Shown piece by piece: positions 23,073 to 32,925 of a stretch of DNA of 50,405 nucleotides. Source of the DNA: a bacterium (lineage in GTDB: Bacteria > Hydrothermota > UBA3073 > JACQXS01 > JAQTXJ01). The notes beneath the pieces were generated by a model. It had not been told where the DNA came from, ran no database searches, and saw only the letters and a program-made list of their open reading frames with translations. Numbering within the stretch: position 1 is the stretch's first letter; each line of letters opens with the position of its first letter. The stretch lies in NCBI GenBank assembly GCA_028716385.1, contig JAQUPX010000009.1, positions 1 through 50,405 on the forward strand, read 5' to 3'. The translations under genes and the position numbers were made by a program.

Positions 23073-26000
23073 ATGTTTAGAAAAATTATTGGAGTGGTAA
23101 TCCTTTTTTTGATGGGAGCCACAGTAAATGCTTGGCAGCAAGACGCCATTACGAATATCGGGCAGTTGGACAGCGGCGGGACTATTTCTGCGCTTACTAC
23201 TGCACTGAACGGTAAAATTTATGGTTCTACCGAATCAGGAAACATTTTTGCTTACGATTCTGCTTTGGGAATTCAGGAGTTAGGATATGTAGGAATGAAT
23301 GTAAACGCCATAATAACCGGTAAGGACAGTTTGATTTATGGTGGAGGGGTAAGAAACGACTCTCCTTATATATTCGTATATAATCCAAATAGTAGTTGGA
23401 CCCCGGGAACAAATCCTTTAAGAATTAAAGTTGATTCTTTTGTTAATGTAGTTCAATCGCTTGCTTGTGGAAAAGACAGTTTAATATATATTGGGACAGG
23501 AATACCATTTGAAGAAAACGCTCGTTTATATAAATATAATCCTTTTACGCAGGCAGTTTCTTATATTTGTCGACCTTCGGCAGACAAGCATATTATTTCC
23601 TGTTTAACGGCTACATATAACGGTAAGATATGTGGTGGGTTGTATGGAGGCTCTGCAAATGCAGAAGATTTCTTTGTGTACGATCCTGCAGGAGATTCAT
23701 TAATTATTTGTGTAAATATAGAGTATGTACAGAGTGGTGTAAGAGATATGGTAACGGGATTAGATGGTCAGGTTTATGGGTTTACAGAGAATTATTTATT
23801 AAGGTATGATCCTGCTGGAAGTTGGAATCCGGGATATACGCCAAGTAATAATCCCTATGAAATAGAGGAAACATTTACGTACAATTCGGAGAAAATAACA
23901 ACTGGAAATAATGGGAGACTTTACATCAGTGGAAGCAATAATTTTTATTCGTATGACCCGAGACTTCCATTTAATTACGGAACTTTAGATACAAATAACC
24001 CTCGTAATTATGGGAATATACTATCGGGAGAAACAAATTCTCGTGCATTAACAGTGGGAAAAAATAATTTAATTTATGGGGGAACCGGAACAAATGGATA
24101 TCTGTATATATTTACCCCGAGACCGATATTTGAAGCTTATTTTATGACTCCGGAAGATAGCACTCCTTGTCTATTCGATGTAAAAATATCGGATGGAGAA
24201 TGGATACAGAAATTTGATAGTGTTACATATATCTATACCGAAGTACCTGAGGCTTTTACTTGCGCCTATAACTATGTTAGAGATAGCTATAAGCATAGTG
24301 ATTATGTTCCATTCAAAATTTCAAGCGGTGAAAAAAGATGTTTAAATTTTTATGCTATTAAAGTAGATACTATAAATGTTATGCCATATATTGTTATAGA
24401 AGAAGAAGATGCCAATTGCAATATAAATTGGACATATGATAATCTGAATTATAAACTTACATGGGCAATTCAAGCTCCTTGGAAAAATGTCGATATATTA
24501 ATTTCAACTCCTAAAATTATTAGAAGCAAAAAGGGAGGAAAGGCAGGTTCGGGAGATTTTAAAATAGTGCCAAAAGACGAAAAGATACCTGAGCTTCCGC
24601 CCGAGCAGATTAAAGGAGATTTTAGGACAATCATGAAAAATGAACTTGATCTTGAGACTGGGGAAACAAATTTGGTAGAATGGACGACCTTGCAATCCTA
24701 TTGTCTTGATCATGACGTGTGGGTAAGCCCGTCTGAGAAAAAAACTAAAGTTCTTCCTACAACTTTTGATACTTTTTCTGTAACTTTTGATACTGTCCCA
24801 AATAATTATTCTCTTGTTGGTGTAGGAAATATTCTATACAACTACAAAATTTTGATAGGACCAAAGAATATCTCCGAAAAGGTTTTATTAAAAAATTCGT
24901 CAGAAGATTTGGTCCCACAAAGGTTTTTGGTGCCCCAGTATGCTGTTTTAGAAGGTAACTATTTTTTAGAAATACAAAATCTTCCATCAGGATATTTTAT
25001 ACCTAAAATACCTATAAAAACAAGGGAATATGTTGATAATGTTCTTAATGTAAATGCTTTTAAGACTTTGGAACTAAAAAATTGGGATTTTTTGATTATT
25101 GCTAGCGCAATGGATTTGTCAAAAATTCTAGACTCGGATATTGTTCATACTGATTCAATTATTAGCGTAGCTATTAATATTGAAAGATATTACCCTGAAT
25201 GGTATGGGGCTTTTGTTTTGCCTGATTTTTTCACAGTAAAAACCCTTACTGCATATACAGATTCAGATACTATTTCTCTACAAGAAAAGTACGACTATAC
25301 TATTACCCATATAGATAATTATAATGTTGTTACTGTGAGAAATGAATATACCTATAAACATCTTGAACTTGTTTATAAATCTGCTTATGAATGGGAACAG
25401 AACAACGTCTATACTGGTAGTGCGCTTAGCGATTATTGTCGTGCGCTTGCAATAGGTGACGGGAATAACGATGGTGTAAACGAACTATACGGAGCGGGAG
25501 GTATAGATAGAGTTTACCAGAGCAAGAAAACGGATGGCAACTGGGCAACGACAGACCTTACGGGTGATATCGGTGACGATATGAACGGAATTGCTGTCGG
25601 TGATGTTGATACTTCATTCGCAGGAAATGAAATATACGTCGGCGGAGATGATGCCAGATTACAACAAATTAAATGGAATGGCTCAAGCTGGAGTACAACT
25701 GTTGTCGCAACTCTTGGAGACAACATAAAACAAGTTAGCATTGGCGACGGAAATAATGACGGAATAAGTGAAGTCTATTGCGCGTCTCTTAATAATCACG
25801 CATACCAGTTAAAGAAAACCGGAAGTACCTGGACGACTACCGATTTAACGGATAACTGTGGTGATGATATGTATGCAGTAGCAGTCGGAGATGCAGATTC
25901 TACTTTCACGGGAAATGAAGTATATGCCGGTACTAAAGATGGAACTTCTACAGATGGCAGACTGTATGAAATTACATATACTAATGGAACATGGACAAAA

Positions 26001-26774
26001 ACTACAATCGCAGATTTAGGCAGCCATATAAATTGGATTTCAGTCGGCGACGGAAATAATGACGAGAAAGGTGAAGTCTATGTTGCCTGTGAAGACGTGC
26101 ATATTTACCAATTTAGAAAAACAAACGGTTCATGGGTAAAAACAGATGTCGGAATAGGACAGACGGGAACTTCAGCTAATATGTATCAGGTAGTAGTTGG
26201 CGATGGCAATAACGATGCCGAGAATGAAGTTTTTGGAGTGTCCAGAGCAATCGGAACGAATGAAGTCGGATATGTTTTCCAGTTCAAATGGAATGGCAGT
26301 TCATGGGACAAAGTAGAAGTAAGTTCCTCAACGAATCGCGGGTATTTTTCGATTGCATTAGGCAACGCAGACCCCAATTTCGCGGGAAATGAAGTTTATG
26401 GAGCTTGTGACTGGACTGCATCACCTGAACTATTACCGCATATTTATGAGTTTACGTATTCATCTCTTCTAAGCTATTCAATGGGAAATAAAAAAACTAT
26501 TGGGGGGAATAAAGAGTATATTTTTGAAATAAAAGGCAAGAACCCACTGACTAATCAGACAGTTTTTAAATACTCTATTCCTGCGGAGAGTTTTGTGAAG
26601 CTTACCTTGTATGAAGTAAGCGGAAGAGTAGCGAAAAGAATATGCAATGAGAAAGTAAAAGCAGGTACTTACAGCGTAACTCTTAATGCAAAGGGATTAA
26701 AAACAGGAATATATCTTGTGAGGTTCGAGACTGAAGGATTTAAGGCTACAAAGAAATTGATATTAATACACTAA
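23073..26774 (+). CDS. Large secreted two-propeller protein with type A sorting domain
   Basis: 1233 residues from the ATG at 23073, which lies 5 bases after AGGAGG; the GTG at 23067 overlaps that RBS. The signal peptide ends near V-N-A-W. Residues about 25-365 form a Kelch/SMP-30-like propeller with repeats such as G-K-D-S-L-I-Y-G and a Y-N-P-N/Y-D-P-A edge. Residues about 370-770 have no repeat and match nothing I know. Residues about 775-1135 carry FG-GAP-like repeats (V-G-D-G-N-N-D-G-V-N-E-L-Y). The last 80 residues are a type A sorting domain. It is a probable surface protein behind the two AraC regulators, which may control it; that link is only positional. Confidence 0.85.
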   Translation: MFRKIIGVVILFLMGATVNAWQQDAITNIGQLDSGGTISALTTALNGKIYGSTESGNIFAYDSALGIQELGYVGMNVNAIITGKDSLIYGGGVRNDSPYIFVYNPNSSWTPGTNPLRIKVDSFVNVVQSLACGKDSLIYIGTGIPFEENARLYKYNPFTQAVSYICRPSADKHIISCLTATYNGKICGGLYGGSANAEDFFVYDPAGDSLIICVNIEYVQSGVRDMVTGLDGQVYGFTENYLLRYDPAGSWNPGYTPSNNPYEIEETFTYNSEKITTGNNGRLYISGSNNFYSYDPRLPFNYGTLDTNNPRNYGNILSGETNSRALTVGKNNLIYGGTGTNGYLYIFTPRPIFEAYFMTPEDSTPCLFDVKISDGEWIQKFDSVTYIYTEVPEAFTCAYNYVRDSYKHSDYVPFKISSGEKRCLNFYAIKVDTINVMPYIVIEEEDANCNINWTYDNLNYKLTWAIQAPWKNVDILISTPKIIRSKKGGKAGSGDFKIVPKDEKIPELPPEQIKGDFRTIMKNELDLETGETNLVEWTTLQSYCLDHDVWVSPSEKKTKVLPTTFDTFSVTFDTVPNNYSLVGVGNILYNYKILIGPKNISEKVLLKNSSEDLVPQRFLVPQYAVLEGNYFLEIQNLPSGYFIPKIPIKTREYVDNVLNVNAFKTLELKNWDFLIIASAMDLSKILDSDIVHTDSIISVAINIERYYPEWYGAFVLPDFFTVKTLTAYTDSDTISLQEKYDYTITHIDNYNVVTVRNEYTYKHLELVYKSAYEWEQNNVYTGSALSDYCRALAIGDGNNDGVNELYGAGGIDRVYQSKKTDGNWATTDLTGDIGDDMNGIAVGDVDTSFAGNEIYVGGDDARLQQIKWNGSSWSTTVVATLGDNIKQVSIGDGNNDGISEVYCASLNNHAYQLKKTGSTWTTTDLTDNCGDDMYAVAVGDADSTFTGNEVYAGTKDGTSTDGRLYEITYTNGTWTKTTIADLGSHINWISVGDGNNDEKGEVYVACEDVHIYQFRKTNGSWVKTDVGIGQTGTSANMYQVVVGDGNNDAENEVFGVSRAIGTNEVGYVFQFKWNGSSWDKVEVSSSTNRGYFSIALGNADPNFAGNEVYGACDWTASPELLPHIYEFTYSSLLSYSMGNKKTIGGNKEYIFEIKGKNPLTNQTVFKYSIPAESFVKLTLYEVSGRVAKRICNEKVKAGTYSVTLNAKGLKTGIYLVRFETEGFKATKKLILIH

Positions 26775-26794
26775 GGAGAGACAATTAATAACAG

Positions 26795-26824
26795 AGCCCT
26801 CCTGTTAAATTCGGGAGGGCTTTT
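26795..26824 (+). terminator. Rho-independent terminator
   Basis: AGCCCTCC, a loop of about 11 bases, GGAGGGCT and then TTTT: a GC-rich stem of eight pairs, 21 bases after the large secreted gene. Confidence 0.88.
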
Positions 26825-26835
26825 GTATTTTATAG

Positions 26836-26864
26836 TTGACATTATATGGGAGATGTTACAATAT
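26836..26864 (+). promoter_or_regulatory. Possible sigma-70-type promoter
   Basis: TTGACA at 26836-26841 with a weak -10 (CAATAT after 17 bases, or TACAAT after 15). It lies just behind a terminator and ahead of the gene at 26910, as expected for a new transcript. Confidence 0.4.
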
Positions 26865-26909
26865 AGTGAAGAATTTTGTAAGTTTTATTTATTGTAACTT
26901 GTTATAAAA

Positions 26910-27587
26910 ATGAAGAGGATAGATATAATTATATTGGTTCTTATAATTGTTTCGGATGTTACAAAAGGAGAAGAATTATTCAAAGATAAGGAAATATTCA
27001 ACCCCGGAAGGAAATGGACTTATTCAGTATTTTTTATTAACACAAAGAAAGATACTGTTGACTCTCAAAAAGTTGAATTGGAAGTTTTAAAGGGATCTTA
27101 TGGTTTACAAAGACAAATAGAATGGAGATATTATAAGAACGGAAAATGGAAAATAGGGGAGAATACAGGGGTTGTTGAAGGTGCTGAAAACATATTTCTC
27201 CATCCTCCTCGTAACGGTGATTTTAGATTCACAGAACTCACAAATTTTCCCGAAATTTATTATGGAAAAGTTTATCCCATTGAAAATACATCTCCAATGA
27301 GAGCTTTGAAAAAATGGAGCGGACGATTAAATATTGGAAGAGGATGGGGAGAATGGGAAGGGGTAACTGTAGAAACATCTGCGAAAATTGGAGATAAGAA
27401 GTGTATTCGCACGCGAATGAAAGATTCTTTGGAATGCTGGCAAATTGATACAAAAGGAGAAAGTAAATTAGGAATCTATAAAACTACTTATTATTTCCAT
27501 ACTCAATACGGATTCGTTAGATGGGAATATAAAAAACCGGATAGCACAAGGGTTATTCTTGACCTTGAGAGAGCTTCAGGGTTTTAA
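26910..27587 (+). CDS. Exported protein with a domain shared with the PDZ protein at 41228
   Basis: 225 residues with a probable signal peptide (M-K-R then a hydrophobic stretch to about 19). The remaining region is a mostly beta domain. It starts with P-G-R-K-W-T-Y, has H-P-P-R-N-G-D-F-R-F-T in the middle, and ends with C-W-Q-I then S-K-L-G-I-Y-K-T-T-Y-Y-F-H and Y-G-F-V-R-W-E-Y-K-K-P-D-S. The C-terminal half of the protein at 41228 aligns over its whole length. I do not know a name for this domain. The conserved Trp, His and Pro residues suggest a ligand-binding lipocalin- or FABP-like barrel, but that is a guess. Confidence 0.7.
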   Translation: MKRIDIIILVLIIVSDVTKGEELFKDKEIFNPGRKWTYSVFFINTKKDTVDSQKVELEVLKGSYGLQRQIEWRYYKNGKWKIGENTGVVEGAENIFLHPPRNGDFRFTELTNFPEIYYGKVYPIENTSPMRALKKWSGRLNIGRGWGEWEGVTVETSAKIGDKKCIRTRMKDSLECWQIDTKGESKLGIYKTTYYFHTQYGFVRWEYKKPDSTRVILDLERASGF

Positions 27588-27867
27588 ATAAAAATAATGT
27601 TTGAAAGAGACAGAAGATTTGAACGTTTGATTGTTTCTCTTCCAAAGCTTGGGATTTTGTGAAGCATACGGAAAAATGAACTATTGACAGAAAACAAAGA
27701 GATTCTTCGTCTGCGATTCAGAATGCTTCGAGAAACTAGACAACTTAGAATGATGTACCTACGGTGTAAACTCTAAGTAAACAATACTGCATAGAGAATT
27801 AAGGGTGCAAAGGGAAAAGATTAAAGATTTTACAGAAATCTAAATATACTAAAACGAAGGGGGAAAT
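27588..27867. other. Gene-free stretch
   Basis: 280 bases with no plausible gene, hairpin or convincing promoter. A segment near 27700-27745 (GAGATTCTTCGTCTGCG and on) resembles the low-complexity 'gattcttcg' fragments common between bacterial genes. The gene at 27868 has its own good RBS (GAAGGGGGAA). Confidence 0.4.
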
Positions 27868-29202
27868 ATGAAAAACCTTTTTATGGTTTTTGTAATTTTA
27901 GGAGTTCAGAATGTGTTTGCATCTGCGCCGGATATTTTATGGACAAAGCATTATGGAGGACAATATAATGATCAGGCTAATGCCATTCTTCAAACAACGG
28001 ACGGCGGATATATGGTTTGCGGATATGGACGCGTTACAGGAAATACAAATGTATGGCTTATAAAAACGGATTCTACGGGAGATACTTTATGGACTAAGGC
28101 TTTAGGTGACACTACTGTTTATGCGGTAGGGTATTCCATACAGCCTACTACGGGTAACGGCTATATAATTTCTTATTCTAAATCATCTCATATCGGGCTA
28201 ATAAAAATAGATTCTGCCGGAAACGAAGAATGGAATAAATTATATCTAAGCATAAACGGTGGTGGAGTTGCCGTAAATGCTAAGCAAACTATGGATGGTG
28301 GGTATATAGTTTTTAGCAACCTTACAAGTGGTACTGCGACAGTTCTTATAAAAACAGATTCTAACGGAGATACTTTATGGACAAAAACTTATGCTAAAAG
28401 TGGAAGTAATTATGGGTTTTCGGTTATACAAACTGCAGATAGCGGATATGTGCTTTGCAGTAAAGCTAATAACAGTCTCTGGGTTATACGAACAAATATA
28501 TCAGGAGATACATTATGGACAAAAACTTTTCCCGGCACAGGCTATAATATGCAGAAAACTACGGATGGAGGATATATAATCGGTGGAGGATTAAACAATG
28601 ATGTATGGCTTCTAAAAATAGACGACAATGGGAACGAGCAGTGGTCTAACACTTTAGGAGGAAACTATGCTAATTCGGTTCAACAAACCAAAGACGGCGG
28701 TTATATAGTATGCGGTATTAACGGTCCGGATGGGTATCTCGTAAAAACAGACACTGCCGGAACTATGCAGTGGTCACATACTTTTAACGATACCGCTCAA
28801 AATGAGTGGACATCAGTTCAACAAACTAAAGATAATGGATATGTGGTTTGCGGATTTAGAGCACCTCACGGGGTACGTGATGTTTTGTTGATGAAAACTG
28901 GGGCTGAAGTTTCCGTGGAAGAAGGAAAACAGTCAAATCTTATTTTTTTCAAAATTAAAATATCCCCAAATCCATTTTTTCAACAAGCAGTTATTAACTA
29001 TCAATTGTCTAAAGAAAGCCATATTTTATTAACGATTTGCGATATTACTGGCAGAACAATAAAAACTCTTGTAAATGAAGAGAAAGAGGCGGGAAGTTAT
29101 AGTGTTGACTTCAATGCAAAAGGCTTGTCAACAGGTATTTACTTTGTACAATTTAAAACAGGAACTTATCAAAGTAGGCAGAAATTGATTCTTATAAAAT
29201 AA
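27868..29202 (+). CDS. Secreted D-G-G-Y repeat protein with type A sorting domain
   Basis: 444 residues with a signal peptide ending near V-F-A-S-A. About eight repeats of 40-50 residues read Q-x-T-x-D-G-G-Y-x-V-C-G then W-L-I-K-T-D-S-x-G-D-T-L-W-T-K. This is a propeller-type repeat seen in many FCB secreted proteins, related to delta-60 repeats. The last 80 residues are a type A sorting domain (I-S-P-N-P-F-F-Q-Q start, K-L-I-L-I-K end). The protein at 47765 is a paralogue with longer loops (S-Y-G-A-G-N). Function unknown; extracellular or surface-bound. Confidence 0.85.
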   Translation: MKNLFMVFVILGVQNVFASAPDILWTKHYGGQYNDQANAILQTTDGGYMVCGYGRVTGNTNVWLIKTDSTGDTLWTKALGDTTVYAVGYSIQPTTGNGYIISYSKSSHIGLIKIDSAGNEEWNKLYLSINGGGVAVNAKQTMDGGYIVFSNLTSGTATVLIKTDSNGDTLWTKTYAKSGSNYGFSVIQTADSGYVLCSKANNSLWVIRTNISGDTLWTKTFPGTGYNMQKTTDGGYIIGGGLNNDVWLLKIDDNGNEQWSNTLGGNYANSVQQTKDGGYIVCGINGPDGYLVKTDTAGTMQWSHTFNDTAQNEWTSVQQTKDNGYVVCGFRAPHGVRDVLLMKTGAEVSVEEGKQSNLIFFKIKISPNPFFQQAVINYQLSKESHILLTICDITGRTIKTLVNEEKEAGSYSVDFNAKGLSTGIYFVQFKTGTYQSRQKLILIK

Positions 29203-29204
29203 CA

Positions 29205-29232
29205 AGTTTGGATAACATATATTATCCAAACT
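29205..29232. repeat. Perfect 11-base inverted repeat upstream of the STAND gene
   Basis: AGTTTGGATAA, a 6-base centre, then TTATCCAAACT. The stem is AT-rich and lacks a T tract, so it is a poor terminator. It sits 32 bases before the ATG at 29265 and may be an operator or a translation-controlling hairpin. Confidence 0.6.
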
Positions 29233-29264
29233 AAATTTGACTTTTAACAAACATAGGAGGGAAA

Positions 29265-32200
29265 ATGAAAATAATGATTGTCCACTTAAGTGATTTACAT
29301 TTGAAAAGCGAAGGGAATATTATTTTAACAAGACAAAAGCAAATATGCAATGCAATTCAAAATATGACTTTTGGTATGGACAAAATATTTATAGTAATCT
29401 CTGGAGATGTTGCTTATTCTGGGAAAGAAACGGAATATGGACAAGCAACTATTTTATTAGATTATATTAAAAAAACTATCAAAGAATATTCTAAAAAAGA
29501 AATTAATTATATAATAATACCAGGGAATCATGATTGTGATTATGAAATAGGAGAGAAAGAAATAAGAAATCATCTTATAGAAAATATCCAAAATAATAAA
29601 AAAAACTTGGATAATACAGTTATCGATGCTTGTTGTAAAACTCAAACTAATTTTTTTGATTTTTCAAAACTTTATCAAGAGGAGAACAGCTGTTATAAAG
29701 ATAAATTGCTAAATATACTTGAGTATAATTACGAAAACATTACCGTTGTATTTAATTGTTATAATACTGCTTGGATGTCTCAGATAGAAGAGAAAATCGG
29801 GACTATACATTTCCCAATGGATAAATATTCTCAAGAACTTACTAAAAATAAAGCAGATTTAACTATTAGTGTATTACATCATAATTTTAATTGGTATGAA
29901 CCTTCCATTTCAAGGCAATTAACGGGGTATCTAAAAACTCACTCGCATATAACGCTAACTGGTCATGAACATATAGCTTCAAAAAGTATAATAGATAATC
30001 TAGAAGGTGATGTTACTGAATATTTTGAGGGAGCTACATTACAAGAACATGATAATACAGAAAATAGTGGTTTTAACATAATTTTAATAGATTTAGATGA
30101 TAAAAAACAAAAAATATGTAATTATAAATGGGATAAGAATATCTATTCAACGGAAGAACCCAATTGGCTCCCATATAAATTATGTAATAGTATGAATAAA
30201 AAAGTATTCAAAATCAATGATGCGTTTGAGAAAGAGCTCAATGACCCCGGTATTTCGTTGTTACATCCAGAGAAACCTGACGGGCTTATTTTAAATGATT
30301 TCTTTATTAATCCTACCCTAAGAGATCTAACTATAGATTCTAAAACAGAGGAAGACGTTATAGATGACAAAGTAGATTCTGATATTTTATTTGAAATAAA
30401 AGGGACAAGGAATAAAGCTTTAATAGTAGGTAGAGAGAGATCAGGAAAAACATCTTTATGTAAAATTTTATTTCAACATTATTATAATAATAATTTCGTA
30501 CCTATTTATATAAATGGGCACGAAATAAAAAAAGCTACTCGCGATGCACTTCATAAATTAGTAGGTAATTGCTACAAAAAGCAGTACTCTGAAGATACTT
30601 TTCAGGAATTTGATCAATTAGACAACTCTAAGAAAATCTTAATAATAGACGACCTAGATGAATCAAGCATAAAGAACATTAAATATTTACATAACTTCTT
30701 AAATAATCTCAACGAAGAATACCAGAATATAATCATTACAGAAGGTGAATTTTTTTTAATAGAAGAAACTTTTTTAGAAGAAGGGCAAGAAAAAAAAACT
30801 CTTCAAAACTATAAACAATATGAAATAATGGAATTTGGACATCGTTTAAGAGATAAATTAATTAACAAATGGAATACTTTGGGTAAAGAAGAATCTATTA
30901 GTGATATTGATTTATTACATAAGAATGACCATGCAACACAAATAATTAATATTATTATTGGAAAAAATTATGTTCCATCTTATCCATTTTTTTTACTTAC
31001 TATATTACAGTTTATTGATGCCAAAACACCTTATGATCTGAAAGAAAGTTCGTATGGGTATTATTATCAACTTTTAATTACACAATCTCTTAAAAAAGTT
31101 ATTCAAGAAACAGACGAAATGGAGGCTTATTACAATTACCTTGTTGAATTAGCTCACCACTTGTTTAAAAACAAGATTCGTGAAATCTCTAATGTCGATT
31201 TTGTTCGATTTCATAATTGGTTTTGCGAAGAGTATGCAATAACCCTTAACATGGATTACTATAAGGATAACTTATTAAAAGCTTCTATACTTGAAACTAA
31301 AGATTGTATTACGTTTAGATTCAAATATAAATATGAATATTATTTTTTTGTAGCTAAATATATTTCTAATAACCTACATGATATGGAGAAAAAGGTTTCA
31401 GAGATGTGTAGAAAACTATACATAGAAGAATATGCAAATATTGTTATGTTTTTAACTCACCATTCTAAAGATCCCTTTATACTTGATGAGATTTTAAAAA
31501 GTGCACAGCTTCTTTTCTCAGAGTTTCAACCTATTAAATTAGAAGATGATATATCTCAAATAAACACTCTTATGGACAGCATACCAAAATTTGTTTTAGA
31601 AAATAAAAATATTACCAGATCTAGAGAAGAAAAACTTAAAGCTCAAGACAATGCCGATGAAACTGCAAAAAAACCTTCTGTTGATACGGATAATACGGAT
31701 TTGAATGAAGATGAAAAAGAAGTGGATGATGTAATGTCTAACATAATCCGGACTTTTAAAACGATAGAAATTATAGGGCAGATTTTAAAAAATTATTATG
31801 CTTCCTTAAAAGGAACTACAAAATTCAATATTGGTCAAGAGGCTTATTCTATGGGATTAAGGTTTTTAAGTTTTTTCTTTTCAATAACAGAAAAGTATAT
31901 GAATTATATTATCGATGATATTAAAAACTTCCTAGAAAAGAAGAAAATACTTAAGGCAGGTGAAATTACCGACAGGGATAAGGCCGAAAATATTTCAAAA
32001 AAAATAGTATTTAGTTTTTGTGCCATGATGTCTTATGCGGTAATTAAAAAAATATCTGATTCTATTGGATCAGAAAAACTATCAGGGACATTCAGTGAGA
32101 TTTTGGAAAGAAACAACAGTAACTCATTTTACTTGGTAGACATGTCTATAAAACTTGATTTTTTTAAAGGATTCCCCTATACGGATATAAGTAAACTCAA

Positions 32201-32426
32201 AGATAAAATATCTGTCAAATATAACAAAGATAATATAGCTGGTAAAGACAAGACAATACCTAGCAATATTTTAGTTTATTCCTTGCTAAGAAAAATGGTT
32301 ATAGATTATATTTATATGTTTCCCACATCGCTTTCTGATAAACAAAGAATATGTAATTTGTTAGATATTACAATGGGAACTCAAAGGATTATAGATAAAA
32401 CTTCTGAGCAGAAGAAGAGAGAATAA
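29265..32426 (+). CDS. Calcineurin-like phosphoesterase fused to a STAND/NACHT-type NTPase; probable defence protein
   Basis: 1053 residues, no signal peptide, RBS AGGAGGG. Residues 1 to about 280 are a metallophosphoesterase: Asp10-x-His12, Gly-Asp48, G-N-H-D at 87-90, His205-His206 and G-H-E-H at 233-236, all metal ligands present. Residues about 375-520 are a P-loop NTPase with Walker A G-R-E-R-S-G-K-T-S (389-397) and Walker B I-L-I-I-D-D-L-D (458-465). Helical regions follow, an acidic linker (about 790-830) and a helical C-terminus that could be a sensor. The order effector-STAND-helical sensor is that of predicted prokaryotic immune NTPases (the phosphoesterase class called Calcineurin-CE). 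It stands alone and is richer in AT and Asn/Lys than its neighbours, which suggests transfer. Target and trigger unknown. Confidence 0.85.
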   Translation: MKIMIVHLSDLHLKSEGNIILTRQKQICNAIQNMTFGMDKIFIVISGDVAYSGKETEYGQATILLDYIKKTIKEYSKKEINYIIIPGNHDCDYEIGEKEIRNHLIENIQNNKKNLDNTVIDACCKTQTNFFDFSKLYQEENSCYKDKLLNILEYNYENITVVFNCYNTAWMSQIEEKIGTIHFPMDKYSQELTKNKADLTISVLHHNFNWYEPSISRQLTGYLKTHSHITLTGHEHIASKSIIDNLEGDVTEYFEGATLQEHDNTENSGFNIILIDLDDKKQKICNYKWDKNIYSTEEPNWLPYKLCNSMNKKVFKINDAFEKELNDPGISLLHPEKPDGLILNDFFINPTLRDLTIDSKTEEDVIDDKVDSDILFEIKGTRNKALIVGRERSGKTSLCKILFQHYYNNNFVPIYINGHEIKKATRDALHKLVGNCYKKQYSEDTFQEFDQLDNSKKILIIDDLDESSIKNIKYLHNFLNNLNEEYQNIIITEGEFFLIEETFLEEGQEKKTLQNYKQYEIMEFGHRLRDKLINKWNTLGKEESISDIDLLHKNDHATQIINIIIGKNYVPSYPFFLLTILQFIDAKTPYDLKESSYGYYYQLLITQSLKKVIQETDEMEAYYNYLVELAHHLFKNKIREISNVDFVRFHNWFCEEYAITLNMDYYKDNLLKASILETKDCITFRFKYKYEYYFFVAKYISNNLHDMEKKVSEMCRKLYIEEYANIVMFLTHHSKDPFILDEILKSAQLLFSEFQPIKLEDDISQINTLMDSIPKFVLENKNITRSREEKLKAQDNADETAKKPSVDTDNTDLNEDEKEVDDVMSNIIRTFKTIEIIGQILKNYYASLKGTTKFNIGQEAYSMGLRFLSFFFSITEKYMNYIIDDIKNFLEKKKILKAGEITDRDKAENISKKIVFSFCAMMSYAVIKKISDSIGSEKLSGTFSEILERNNSNSFYLVDMSIKLDFFKGFPYTDISKLKDKISVKYNKDNIAGKDKTIPSNILVYSLLRKMVIDYIYMFPTSLSDKQRICNLLDITMGTQRIIDKTSEQKKRE

Positions 32427-32683
32427 GAGCATCTTAATTTCTACGTACCCTCTATCCTCACAATTTTTAACAACAAGCAAATTGACTTTTCGTTAGTCTT
32501 ATTTAATATATAATAAATACAGTTATTTGATACATAATTCGTAACTTGCTTGTTGAAATCCCTGAACAAGCCAAGTAAGTTGCTTGAGTAGCGGAAACTA
32601 TTTTTATTACTCCAAGTATTTACTAATGCATATTAATTAAAAATTTCCCTTGCAAAACAATAGGTTTATAGTATTCTCCACTA
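32427..32683. other. Gene-free stretch with an imperfect inverted repeat
   Basis: 257 bases. At 32543-32575 AACTTGCTTGTT faces AACAAGCCAAGT across 10 bases, a hairpin with one bulge and no T tract. TTGACT at 32482 has no well-spaced -10. Either could belong to the end of the STAND gene or to control of the following pair. Confidence 0.4.
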
Positions 32684-32923
32684 ATGTCAATCAACTACAT
32701 TACCCTATTAGACATCCAAAAAGGGATACACGAAGAAAACAAAATGGTCATAATCCAATGCAAAAATTGCGAAGGCCAGAAAATCGGAAATCACATAGAT
32801 TGGATAAAAGATCATATAAAAAATCCAAAAGATTGTCTACTGCATAAATGTTCTTCTTGTAATGTAGATACGAGGCTGAAAGAAAAGGATTTAGAAAAAA
32901 TCAAGAAAACATTGGAAATATAA
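32684..32923 (+). CDS. Small Cys-pair (zinc-ribbon-like) protein
   Basis: 79 residues from ATG 32684; a shorter form from Met21 (32744) is possible, starting just before the first Cys pair. C-K-N-C is followed about 25 residues later by C-L-L-H-K-C-S-S-C, a spacing that could hold one zinc. The C-terminal part is charged and helical. The stop is 2 bases before the ATG of the AraC-type gene, which supports a two-gene operon and a real gene. No known family recognised. Confidence 0.55.
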   Translation: MSINYITLLDIQKGIHEENKMVIIQCKNCEGQKIGNHIDWIKDHIKNPKDCLLHKCSSCNVDTRLKEKDLEKIKKTLEI

Positions 32924-32925
32924 GC

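Noticed and set aside
27700..27745. GATTCTTCG-type segment as a gene fragment
   Set aside because: No frame of useful length; it looks like low-complexity intergenic sequence.
29265..32426. STAND protein called as a known Avs system
   Set aside because: No Avs-type nuclease or TPR array is recognisable; only the general STAND-effector layout can be supported.
32650..32847. 65-codon Arg/Lys-rich frame overlapping the small Cys protein gene
   Set aside because: It is a frame shadow: the 32684 frame has Cys pairs, ends 2 bases before the next gene and fits an operon better.
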